A model generated the notes under the pieces. The model had not been told where the DNA came from and searched no databases. It was given only the letters and a program-made list of their open reading frames with translations. 64,000 bases of DNA. Source: Bradyrhizobium sp. AZCC 1719. Lineage in GTDB: Bacteria; Pseudomonadota; Alphaproteobacteria; Rhizobiales; Xanthobacteraceae. The stretch's first letter is position 1. Each line of letters opens with the position of its first letter. Positions 54,878 through 64,000 of the stretch are shown here, one piece after another. The translations under genes were made by a program, and so were the position numbers. The stretch spans positions 1,765,001 to 1,829,000 of the forward strand of contig NZ_JAZHRU010000001.1 in assembly GCF_036924525.1 (NCBI RefSeq), in the 5' to 3' direction.

Positions 54878-56137
54878 TCAGCGCTTCGTCGTCGCAGCCA
54901 AAACTTCCTCTGCCGCCCGCTCACCCGAATCCCTTGCGCCATGCGCGGTCGAGAAGAACTCCGGCGAGGTTGCTTCTCCGGCGAAGAACAGCCGGCCATC
55001 GACGGGCGCGGCGAGGACCTCGCGATCTCCCGCATGCCCCGGCAGCGCGTGTGAATAGGAGCCGCGGGCGAAAGGATCATGCGCCCAGCGTGACTCCGCG
55101 AGCGGCTTCAGCTTGCGGCGAAAATCGTTGCCGAGGATCGAGACGATCTCGTCGATGCTTGCTGCGGCCAGCGCACCGGGGCCGGCGTCCTCCAGCGATT
55201 GCGCAAAGCGGCCGCCGAAAAAGCCCTCGATGCAGGGTTGGCCGAAGGGGCGGATGTGATAGGTGCCCATTTCGGTGCGCATGGTGGCGGCGCGCAGATT
55301 GCCCTCGACGGGCAACGCCTCCGGCTCATCCACTGCCAGCGTCACCTTGTCGGCGAGGCCAAGCGGCAGGCCGCGCGCGGCATCGACCTTTTGCGGCAAT
55401 GGCGGGTGAAAGCGGATCGCCTCGTCGGCGATCAGGCTGGTCGGCACCGTGATGATCACCTTGTCGGCCGTCAGCGTGCCGCGCGACGTCTCGATGCGGA
55501 CGCGCTTGGTGGAATGATCGATCAGCGTTACGGCGCAATTGAGCGCAAGCGGACACGTGGCGCCATAGGCCGCTATCAGCGCGCCATAGCCGCGGCGGAC
55601 GCGCCAGTTGATGTCGGTGTCTTCATAGGCGTCCATGTCGAGGATCGAGACCTGGTCGAGCTCGCAGCCGTTGACGTAAGTCGAGATCGCATCGATCATC
55701 GGGTTCCAACGATTGCCGGGCTCAAGATAAAGGCTTGCGGCGCAGTCGCGGCCACTCTTCTCGGCTTCCGCCGCTGCTACTTCGGCGCGGTCGTAGAACG
55801 CATTGAGCGCGTGCATGAAGTCGTCGCGCTCGGCCTGCGGAAACGCCTTGCCGTGAGCGCGCTCGCGCCAGGGCGGCAGTGACCTGTTGATCTCGAAACC
55901 GAGCTGTTCGGCGATTTTGACGAAGGAGTTCTCATCCGCCGAATGCAGCCAGCCGCAGCCGACGTCGAAGGTGACGTCAGGCGAGGCCATGATGGTGTGC
56001 GCGCGGCCGCCGACCCGGTCACGCGCTTCCAGCACGATGATGGAGAGGCCGGAATTTTTCAGCGCATTCGCCGCGCCGAGCCCGGCAGCGCCGGCGCCGA
56101 TGATGGCGACATCGACTGAGGAGGGGAGAGACGTCAT
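54878..56137 (-). CDS. flavin-containing amine oxidase-like protein
   Basis: A 419-residue FAD-dependent oxidoreductase of the monoamine oxidase family. The dinucleotide-binding motif is VAIIGAGAAGLGAANAL, followed by LEARDRVGGRAHT. The C-terminal FAD contact is RLFFAGEATSPEFFSTAHGARDSGERAAEEVL. There is no signal peptide. Substrate unknown (an amine or related compound). It is convergent to the DCC gene and divergent from the membrane hydrolase. The ATG at 56137 gives the usual close start to the FAD motif. Confidence 0.92.
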   Translation of the reverse strand: MTSLPSSVDVAIIGAGAAGLGAANALKNSGLSIIVLEARDRVGGRAHTIMASPDVTFDVGCGWLHSADENSFVKIAEQLGFEINRSLPPWRERAHGKAFPQAERDDFMHALNAFYDRAEVAAAEAEKSGRDCAASLYLEPGNRWNPMIDAISTYVNGCELDQVSILDMDAYEDTDINWRVRRGYGALIAAYGATCPLALNCAVTLIDHSTKRVRIETSRGTLTADKVIITVPTSLIADEAIRFHPPLPQKVDAARGLPLGLADKVTLAVDEPEALPVEGNLRAATMRTEMGTYHIRPFGQPCIEGFFGGRFAQSLEDAGPGALAAASIDEIVSILGNDFRRKLKPLAESRWAHDPFARGSYSHALPGHAGDREVLAAPVDGRLFFAGEATSPEFFSTAHGARDSGERAAEEVLAATTKR

Positions 56138-56300
56138 GCGCAGGCTCTAGCACGTTCGCCGCGAGGGCTGAATAGGCCGTAACGCCGCCTTGAAGCCAGT
56201 TGCCGATTTGCGCGGCCGGCGCAAAGCTGCTTGTCACTCTGCCTGAAGTTGTGTTGAATGAACCATTCCCTTTTTATATTTTTAGGCAGGAATTTTCCCC

Positions 56301-58142
56301 ATGACCGATGCCGAATTCGACAAGGCTCACAAGCGAACGGCGGTGCTCGTCGTCCATGGCATTGGGAGCCAGCGGGCGCTGGAAACCGTACGTGGCGTCA
56401 TCAAGGGCGTCTGGTTGAACAGTGAAAATCCCTATGACGCGGGCCGAAGGCTGTGGAGCCATCCCCAACGGGACGGCGCGGATATCGACCTGACGGTGAT
56501 GACAACCAACGAGGTGCCCGAATCAAGGGACAAGCGCGCGGTCGATTTCCACGAACTTTATTGGGCCCACCTGATGAGCGAAACCAAGCCGGTCGCAGTT
56601 TTGCTCTGGCTGTACGAGCTTTGCCGAAAGGGCCCGATCATGAAGGAGGGGATCAACGGGCTCTGGTGGGTCGCGTCCATATTCCTGTCTTTCATGAATC
56701 TTTCTCTCGCCCTGCTGGCGCTAAAAGGCGCGGTCATTTTTGCGCAAGTCTCTGTCGTCCAGAATCTGCTGGTCGCTCCGTTCCTGCTGATCTTCAGCTC
56801 GCTGGTATTCGGCTTCTTTATCGCGCTGAAATGGCAGGCTTTCCGTCTCATCAGAAAGCTTGCCGCGTTTTGCGTGATCGGCGTGATTGTCAGCGCGGTC
56901 TACTTTGGCGTTGAGTTCAATCCGCTTTGGGAGCCGACGGAGAAATTACCGGATGCGGCCGAGCTCGCCACCATCGTAGCGCTCCCAACGCTGATCGGCT
57001 TGATCGCCACCTATCTCCTAACCGGAGAACCCGGCTTGCGGGCGTTCTGGCGTGCGCTTCTAATATCGCTGATCGTGGCCGGCATGTTCGTCGGCGTCGA
57101 CCGACTCTGGCATTCGGACACGCCCTTTGTGGAGACTTTGGTTACGGCTTGGCCCTGGGGCTTGAACTCACCCTGGAGCGCGCCGGTGGCCTTTGCCATC
57201 CTGGGCATCTATCTCATCGTCAACGCGGCGTTCCTGCAGCCATATCTCGGCGACGCGGCGCGCTATTTCCGTGCCTCGCCGGCCAATGTCGCAGTGCGCC
57301 GCGCGATCCGAATGGAGGCGGTCAACGCGCTTCATAACCTGCACCAGAGTGGCTATTACGACCGCATCATCGTCGTGGCCCACAGCCTCGGAACCGTCGT
57401 CGCATATGACATGCTGCGCGCCTATTTCAGCCGGATTTGCCGAGATCTGCCTCCAGTCACGACCTTCGGAACCGATTTTGACGAGATCGACACCGCCTCC
57501 TGGCAGCCAAGCGGCACGGCATCCGCCGCCGACAAGAAGACCCTGCGGGAGAAAGCGCGACGTGCCGTCGCGAGCATCGCGGCGGCAGCGGAAAAGGCCG
57601 GTCAAGATAAAAAGACAAAGACATGGCTAGTGACCGATTTCGTAACACTAGGAAGCGCACTGAGCCATGCGACCTTCCTGATGTGCATCGGCAATACCCG
57701 CCGTCTTCTCGAATCCGATTTCTGCCGTCGCGTTGCCGAGCGCGAATTCCCGACTTGCCCGCCGAAACGTCTCGACAATGACGGCCTGCTTACTTTTCGC
57801 AACCCGAAGACAGGGCAGAAACAGGTCCATCATGGCGCACTGTTCGGCCTGACCCGATGGACCAACATCTTTTTTCCGATGGTGCAGATCTTCTGGGGCG
57901 ACGCGATCGGCGGCAAGCTCGCGCCGATCTTCGGGTCGCACATCGTCGACTACCCGGTCGCGACGCGCGGGGATGGCGCCGCGGACTTCTTCACCCATAC
58001 CGCCTATTGGGACGTTTGCCGCGAGCCTGAAACGTTTCAGGCCCCGCATGTCATCGCGCTTCAGGAGGCCATCGACCTTGCGGATAATGGCAAGGCCGTC
58101 GCCGTGGTCGACAGCGCCCTGGCATCCAACGCAGCAGGATAG
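56301..58142 (+). CDS. membrane-embedded alpha/beta hydrolase of unknown function
   Basis: A 613-residue protein with a split hydrolase fold. Near the N-terminus TAVLVVHGIGSQ (about 13-24) is an oxyanion-loop strand. Then six hydrophobic helices occupy about residues 121-312. The nucleophile elbow IIVVAHSLGTVVAYD (Ser362) follows, and a C-terminal cytoplasmic region of about 230 residues includes a conserved-looking TWLVTDFVTLGSALSHATFL and a possible His in QVHHGALFG. The membrane helices are thus inserted between the two halves of a lipase-like domain. I recognise no named family. AGGA lies 11 bases before the ATG. It ends 1 bp from the typA stop codon, convergently. Confidence 0.75.
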   Translation: MTDAEFDKAHKRTAVLVVHGIGSQRALETVRGVIKGVWLNSENPYDAGRRLWSHPQRDGADIDLTVMTTNEVPESRDKRAVDFHELYWAHLMSETKPVAVLLWLYELCRKGPIMKEGINGLWWVASIFLSFMNLSLALLALKGAVIFAQVSVVQNLLVAPFLLIFSSLVFGFFIALKWQAFRLIRKLAAFCVIGVIVSAVYFGVEFNPLWEPTEKLPDAAELATIVALPTLIGLIATYLLTGEPGLRAFWRALLISLIVAGMFVGVDRLWHSDTPFVETLVTAWPWGLNSPWSAPVAFAILGIYLIVNAAFLQPYLGDAARYFRASPANVAVRRAIRMEAVNALHNLHQSGYYDRIIVVAHSLGTVVAYDMLRAYFSRICRDLPPVTTFGTDFDEIDTASWQPSGTASAADKKTLREKARRAVASIAAAAEKAGQDKKTKTWLVTDFVTLGSALSHATFLMCIGNTRRLLESDFCRRVAEREFPTCPPKRLDNDGLLTFRNPKTGQKQVHHGALFGLTRWTNIFFPMVQIFWGDAIGGKLAPIFGSHIVDYPVATRGDGAADFFTHTAYWDVCREPETFQAPHVIALQEAIDLADNGKAVAVVDSALASNAAG

Positions 58143-58143
58143 T

Positions 58144-59970
<1,827 letters not shown>

Positions 59971-60340
59971 GGCTCTTCTTCTGGTCGTGCATGTGGAGGC
60001 GCGATCTCACCGGAAAACCGGGACCCACTTTTCCGGATCGCGCTCAAACCTGGGATGCGAACGGGGCCATGGCTCAAACCTGGCCCCAAAAAGGAAGCCC
60101 GGCCAAAAGGACCGGGCACACCTTACGCGTTGCGGCGCAATATATTCAGAAAACGCCAAAAAACAATGGTTCGTTTGGCATTTGGTTAGCCGATTTGGGC
60201 ATGGCGCCGGGTTCAATTGCCCGTTTCAGGGGCGGGATAAACTGCGCAAACCTCGTCAAAATGAGCTTTGACCGCCCCATTTCAGCGGCAGGACCGGTTC
60301 CATAGCGATCGCACATGGTCGAGACGTGCTTCGTCATGCT
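59971..60340. other. intergenic gap upstream of typA with palindromic repeat
   Basis: This 370-bp gap between typA and the phosphatase gene holds a palindrome at 59999-60044 (arms GCGCGATC and GATCGCGC, inner CGGAAAACCGG and TTTTCCGG). The stretch 60130-60340 contains no gene; it must hold the typA promoter further upstream on the minus strand, but none is obvious. Confidence 0.55.
59999..60044. repeat. palindromic intergenic element
   Basis: Arms GCGCGATC and GATCGCGC with CCGGAAAACCGGGACCCACTTTTCCGG inside. It is the fifth member of the related set of elements in this window. Confidence 0.55.
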
Positions 60341-61915
60341 CTAGACCGGCTTCGGATCGAGCGTCGTCGACCACAGCGCAACATCGGCGCGGTCGCGCAA
60401 GGTCACCGTCATCTGTCCGCTGCCGCCGTCGATCCTGACGTGGCCGAAAAACTGCATTCCAGCGGACGGCGGCAAATTCTGTTTGCCAGCCCCCGGCGCC
60501 TTGATGAACTTCACCTCGGGTCCGAACGTGTTGTCGAGGTCGTTCGGGCCGAAGGTGCCGGCATGCAGCGGCCCGGCGACAAACTCCCAGAACGGGTCGA
60601 ATTCTTGAAACTGCGCTCTGTCGGGATTGTAGTAATGCGCGGCCGCGTAGTGCACATCCGCCGTCAGCCACACGATGTTGACCACGCCCGACGTCTTGAT
60701 GAAACGCAGGAGATCGGCGATCTCCAGCTCGCGGCCGCGCGGTGGGCCGTCGCTTTGCGCAACGGCTTCCGAGCCTTTTCTGTTGCGCGCATCGTCATAG
60801 ACGATGATGCTGAGCGGCATGTCGGATGCGATCACCTTCCAGGTGGCGCGTGAGTTCAACAGTTCCCGTTTCAGCCACGCGAGCTGCGCCGGCCCGAGAA
60901 AAAAACTTTCCGCCCCGTAGGCGGTCTCCTGGTTCGCGCCATTCGGTCCGCGATAGCTGCGCTCGTCCAGCATGAACACGTCGAGATGCGGGCCATAACG
61001 CAGCGTGCGGTAGACCCGTCCCGGCTCCGTGATGCTCGCGCGAATCGGATACATCTCGTGGAAGGCGCGCGCTGAGCGGGCCGCGAGCAGGGCGAGGTTG
61101 CGCTCCTTGTAGGCGGCAGGCAGTTCCTTGGACGACGACCAGTTGTTGACGACCTCGTGGTCGTCCCACTGCACGAAGATCGGTACCTCGGCATTGAACG
61201 CGCGCAGATGCTCATCCATGAAATTGTACTTGTGCGCGGCGCGGAATTCGTCGGTCGTTTCGGCGACCTTTGCTTTCTCGGGCGTCGTCACGTTCTTCCA
61301 GACCTTGCCGTCGGCAAGCGTCACCTCGCTCTTGATCGGGCCGTCGGCATAGATGGTGTCGCCCGAGTGCAGCAGGAAATCCGGGCGATGCTTGCGCATG
61401 GTGGAGAAGGTGAGCATGCCGCCGTCATCCGGGTTGATACCCCAGCCCTGTCCGGCAACGTCGCCGCCCCAAACGAAACTGACGTCGCGGCGGTCGCCAG
61501 GTGCGGTGCGAAACCGCCCGACCACCGGCTCGCTTTCGATGCCGGTATGGGCGAGGTCGCGAAACCGGACGCGATAGAAGATCTCCTGCCCGGCAGGCAG
61601 GTTCTCCAGCAGCATTTTCGCGGTGAAGTCGCTTTCGGGCAGCGCCGCGATCGGCGGCAAAGCCCGTGCGTTGGCAAAGGATTCATTCGTGGCGACCTCG
61701 ACCAGCATTTGCGAGGGCCGGTCGGCGCGCGCCCATACCACGCCGCCGTCAGCGCCGACATCGCCCGACTGCACGCCGGAGGTGACCACGGGCCGGTCCG
61801 CGGCGCGGCTGAGATAAGGCGTCGCAATGACGCCGATGGCGCCTGCTCCGGCGGTCGCGAGGAAATGACGCCGCGAAATTCCAGGAAGGCGGTTGCGGGA
61901 AATCCTGAACCTCAT
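60341..61915 (-). CDS. phoD: alkaline phosphatase D family (PhoD-type) metallophosphatase
   Basis: A 524-residue secreted phosphodiesterase/phosphatase. The N-terminus is a twin-arginine signal (GISRRHFLATAGAGAIGVIATPYLSRA). The PhoD-type N-domain (about 45-140) is followed by the metallophosphoesterase core: FVWGGDVAGQGWG, LLHSGDTIYADGP, FVQWDDHEVVNNW, and WLTADVHYAAAHYY with the metal-binding His. These residues give a Ca/Fe-type active site in known PhoD. It may release phosphate from organic sources. No pho box was identified. The ATG at 61915 has GAGAGG about 8 bases upstream. Confidence 0.93.
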   Translation of the reverse strand: MRFRISRNRLPGISRRHFLATAGAGAIGVIATPYLSRAADRPVVTSGVQSGDVGADGGVVWARADRPSQMLVEVATNESFANARALPPIAALPESDFTAKMLLENLPAGQEIFYRVRFRDLAHTGIESEPVVGRFRTAPGDRRDVSFVWGGDVAGQGWGINPDDGGMLTFSTMRKHRPDFLLHSGDTIYADGPIKSEVTLADGKVWKNVTTPEKAKVAETTDEFRAAHKYNFMDEHLRAFNAEVPIFVQWDDHEVVNNWSSSKELPAAYKERNLALLAARSARAFHEMYPIRASITEPGRVYRTLRYGPHLDVFMLDERSYRGPNGANQETAYGAESFFLGPAQLAWLKRELLNSRATWKVIASDMPLSIIVYDDARNRKGSEAVAQSDGPPRGRELEIADLLRFIKTSGVVNIVWLTADVHYAAAHYYNPDRAQFQEFDPFWEFVAGPLHAGTFGPNDLDNTFGPEVKFIKAPGAGKQNLPPSAGMQFFGHVRIDGGSGQMTVTLRDRADVALWSTTLDPKPV

Positions 61916-62003
61916 GCGGGCCTCTCCGGATCTGGCGCGGGTGCAGTGTAGCACCGTCAGACCTAGAAAGAATTGATGACGGCCCGATTACCGTGTTGGC
62001 AGA

Positions 62004-63434
62004 TCAGGCGTTGCCGGCCGCGCGGAACTGCGCGCTGGCGCGTTGCAGGTTTTGCGGCATGCTCAGCAACAGCGCCTTGCGGTCGGCGACCGCGTTGTGG
62101 AATTGCTCGATCGCGATGTTGAAAGCGGTCAACGTGCCTTCCTCGATCGTGCCGTGTTCGTAGCACAGCAGCGTGTGGCGCAAAATGTCGTCCGCTTCCG
62201 CCTGCATCTGGTCGAGCTCGTCCATCGAATCGCACTGGCGGGCGGCGCTGAGCATGTCGAGAAGCCGGTCGCGCTGCGATGTGTTGACGTTGCGCTCGTC
62301 CTTCTTGAGATAGCCGGCAAACCACGCGCCGGCGGAGCCCATCGCCGACATCGCCATCAACGTCCACCAGATGTAATCGCTGTAACGGTCGAGAAAGGTC
62401 TTTTCCTCGCCGTCGACAAAGGCGGCGGCGCCGGGATGCACGGGAATCGTGGCGTCCTTGTCGGTGTCGGGCGTTTCGATCTTTGCGGTGAGCGGAAATT
62501 CGTTCTTCAGGATTTGCCGGATGGCGAACAGTTGGCGGGTAAAAGCGGCGATGGTCGATTCCGAAATGCCTCTGCGCGCCACGATGTGATGCGCGAAACT
62601 GATGGTCTTGACCTCTGCCTCGGGCTTGTCCGGCGCGCCGCCAAAGGTCCCGGCGGGAATTTCGGAAGCCTCGTAGGCGGGGTGGTTCTGCGCAATCGCC
62701 TCCGCCGAATCGATCGCCAGGAATTTCGGCGAGCCGCCGTCGCGCGTCGAAGCCGCGATCGCGTCCGAAGTGATTTTGCTGTTGACCGGGCCGGCCGCGA
62801 GATAGGCATCCGCCTTCTGGCTGCGAATGGCTTCCGCGGCCTCGTTGGCCGGAAACTGAACAATCTCGACCTTGCCGGGATCGACGCCGTATTGGCGCAG
62901 GATCACCTTGAGCAAATTGACATTGGCCTGGGTGCGGCCGACCACGCCGATGCGACGGCCGGCGAGCTGCGTAATGTTCTTGATTTCGGGCGCGGCCTTC
63001 CTGCCCCCGGCAGCCTTGGCCTTGCCGGCCGACGGCACCCATAACACCGCGACGTTCTTGCGCAGCGTTGCCACGGCCTGCGCGTTCTTCGGCACCTCGA
63101 GGTCGCCGCGGATGATGGCGAGATCGGCTTTGCCTTCGCCGAGCAGGTTGGCGCTCGCGAGCGCACCGTCAGTTTGCACCGGACGCAGCCGGACCTGGCT
63201 GTTTCGGGGATTATTGAAGGCCTGCGCCAGATTCTGAACCACCTTGAGATCGTCGCTGTTGGCAGGGCCAACCGCGATCCGCAGCGTTACTGGCCGCATC
63301 GCAAAGTAATAGCCGGCCGCCAGCGCGCCGACGACGGCCAGCACGCCGGCCAGCGTCACGAATGTCAGCCGTCGTTTCGCAGAGCGGGGCGAGGGGGCGG
63401 CCGGCGTTTCCGCAGAATGGGGGCCGTCGGTCAT
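62004..63434 (-). CDS. TAXI family substrate-binding protein with two membrane segments
   Basis: A 476-residue protein. After TM1 (RLTFVTLAGVLAVVGALAAGYYFAM, about 22-46) comes a TAXI/NMT1-like solute-binding domain (about 50-330; TLRIAVGPANSDDLKVVQNLA, NLLGEGKADLAIIRGDLEVPKNAQ, LAGRRIGVVGRTQANVNLL). A second helix (DYIWWTLMAMSAMGSAGAWFAGYL, about 354-376) anchors it again, followed by a cytoplasmic helical tail of about 100 residues. It is not next to a TRAP permease, so it is an orphan. The ATG at 63434 has GGGGA upstream; a GTG at 63467 is a weaker alternative. Confidence 0.82.
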   Translation of the reverse strand: MTDGPHSAETPAAPSPRSAKRRLTFVTLAGVLAVVGALAAGYYFAMRPVTLRIAVGPANSDDLKVVQNLAQAFNNPRNSQVRLRPVQTDGALASANLLGEGKADLAIIRGDLEVPKNAQAVATLRKNVAVLWVPSAGKAKAAGGRKAAPEIKNITQLAGRRIGVVGRTQANVNLLKVILRQYGVDPGKVEIVQFPANEAAEAIRSQKADAYLAAGPVNSKITSDAIAASTRDGGSPKFLAIDSAEAIAQNHPAYEASEIPAGTFGGAPDKPEAEVKTISFAHHIVARRGISESTIAAFTRQLFAIRQILKNEFPLTAKIETPDTDKDATIPVHPGAAAFVDGEEKTFLDRYSDYIWWTLMAMSAMGSAGAWFAGYLKKDERNVNTSQRDRLLDMLSAARQCDSMDELDQMQAEADDILRHTLLCYEHGTIEEGTLTAFNIAIEQFHNAVADRKALLLSMPQNLQRASAQFRAAGNA

Positions 63435-63665
63435 CAATCCCCGTAGGTTTGAGGGTGGAATCTTCACGCAGCCGGCACGCTTCGCTCAGCATTCTAGCAA
63501 ATTTTCCCGCGGAACCTTTGTTACATCTCTGTCATGGTTACCGGCGTCCGGGGCCGCCATTCGACGCACCTTGCTTGCCAATTTTGGGCATGGGGATCCC
63601 CGAGGCCGCCTTGGGTGTTAGGCTTGGATGTTAGGTGACGGGCTGATTCAAGCGCGGAGGCGATC

Positions 63666-63971
63666 ATGGCGGAACGGCTGTCGGCAGAAGCGCGAAAATC
63701 GGCGCTGGCGGAACTGACCGGCTGGTCGGAAACGGCCGGCCGCGAGGCGATTGCCCGCACCTTCACTTTCAAGGACTTCAACGAGGCGTTCGGTTTCATG
63801 TCCCGCGCCGCTCTCGTGGCCGAAAAGAACGACCACCACCCGGAATGGAAGAACGTCTACAAGACGGTGGAAGTGGTGCTGGCGACCCATGACGCTGGCG
63901 GCGTCACCAGGCGCGACATCGATCTGGCCAGGGCCATGAACGCCATCGCCGGGCAATTGGGCGTCGCCTGA
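63666..63971 (+). CDS. phhB: 4a-hydroxytetrahydrobiopterin dehydratase
   Basis: A 101-residue pterin-4-alpha-carbinolamine dehydratase (PhhB/DCoH). The active-site block is [51 protein letters not shown], with the conserved histidines in DHHPEW and the His of ATHDAGG. It recycles pterin cofactor after aromatic hydroxylation, but no phenylalanine hydroxylase gene is in this window. The GGAGG 6 bases before the ATG supports the start. It is divergent from the TAXI protein gene. Confidence 0.96.
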   Translation: MAERLSAEARKSALAELTGWSETAGREAIARTFTFKDFNEAFGFMSRAALVAEKNDHHPEWKNVYKTVEVVLATHDAGGVTRRDIDLARAMNAIAGQLGVA

Positions 63972-64000
63972 GGTCGCCTCGCCGCGATCTTGCGGGGTGG

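Overview
The window looks like chromosomal DNA of an alphaproteobacterium of the Bradyrhizobium/Rhodopseudomonas group (Nitrobacteraceae). This rests on high GC content with strong third-position GC bias, the protein families and their grouping (rsmB, heparinase-like and purH together; hemD, mitofilin-like and HemY-like together; tsaD with gpsA), and many intergenic palindromes of a kind I associate with Bradyrhizobium. The genus is an inference from recognition, not from a search.

Layout. 1-9 kb: a gamma-glutamyltransferase cut by the window edge, a UMF1-type MFS permease, a repeat-filled 1 kb gap, then purH, a heparinase II/III-like protein and rsmB on the minus strand. 9-14 kb: a small SdhAF4-type protein, a membrane-anchored nuclease, and a three-gene sulfotransferase-cysD-cysNC operon. 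14-19 kb: a methyl-accepting chemotaxis protein, an L,D-transpeptidase and acetyl-CoA synthetase. 19-21.5 kb: a type IB topoisomerase followed at once by an IS481-family insertion sequence with 44-bp terminal inverted repeats. 21.5-28 kb: an EVE-domain protein, gpsA and tsaD, divergent from hemD, a mitofilin-like protein and a HemY-like TPR protein. 28-32.8 kb: tRNA-Thr(CGU), a polytopic membrane protein, a NodB-type polysaccharide deacetylase and several small secreted or membrane proteins, two of which share a four-cysteine pattern. 32.6-37.4 kb: a DctP-DctQ-DctM TRAP transporter operon ending in an amidase that carries a one-base frameshift. 37.7-48 kb: an MFS exporter with an extra C-terminal domain, a secreted hydrolase, a cytochrome P450, a class III adenylate cyclase, a cupredoxin-like protein with a Fur-type palindrome upstream, a TerB-like protein, an SDR, a class I glutamine amidotransferase and an enoyl-CoA hydratase. 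48-51.5 kb: tRNA-Ala(CGC), YggT, YggU, folD, ppa and a GNAT acetyltransferase. 51.7-54.8 kb: a tight four-gene group (alpha/beta hydrolase, DUF2269, SDR-DoxX fusion, DCC thiol protein). 54.9-64 kb: a flavin amine oxidase, an unusual six-helix membrane hydrolase, typA, a PhoD-type phosphatase, an orphan TAXI-type binding protein and a pterin carbinolamine dehydratase.

Most genes are core or housekeeping. The groups that read as functional units are the PAPS-making sulfation operon, the TRAP-amidase operon, the tsaD-gpsA-EVE operon, the hemD-mitofilin-HemY operon and the DUF2269/SDR-DoxX/DCC group. I found no CRISPR array, rRNA, prophage or integrated plasmid. The items most worth following up are the sulfation operon, the Fur-like site before the cupredoxin, the membrane-embedded hydrolase, and the redox-like four-gene cluster.
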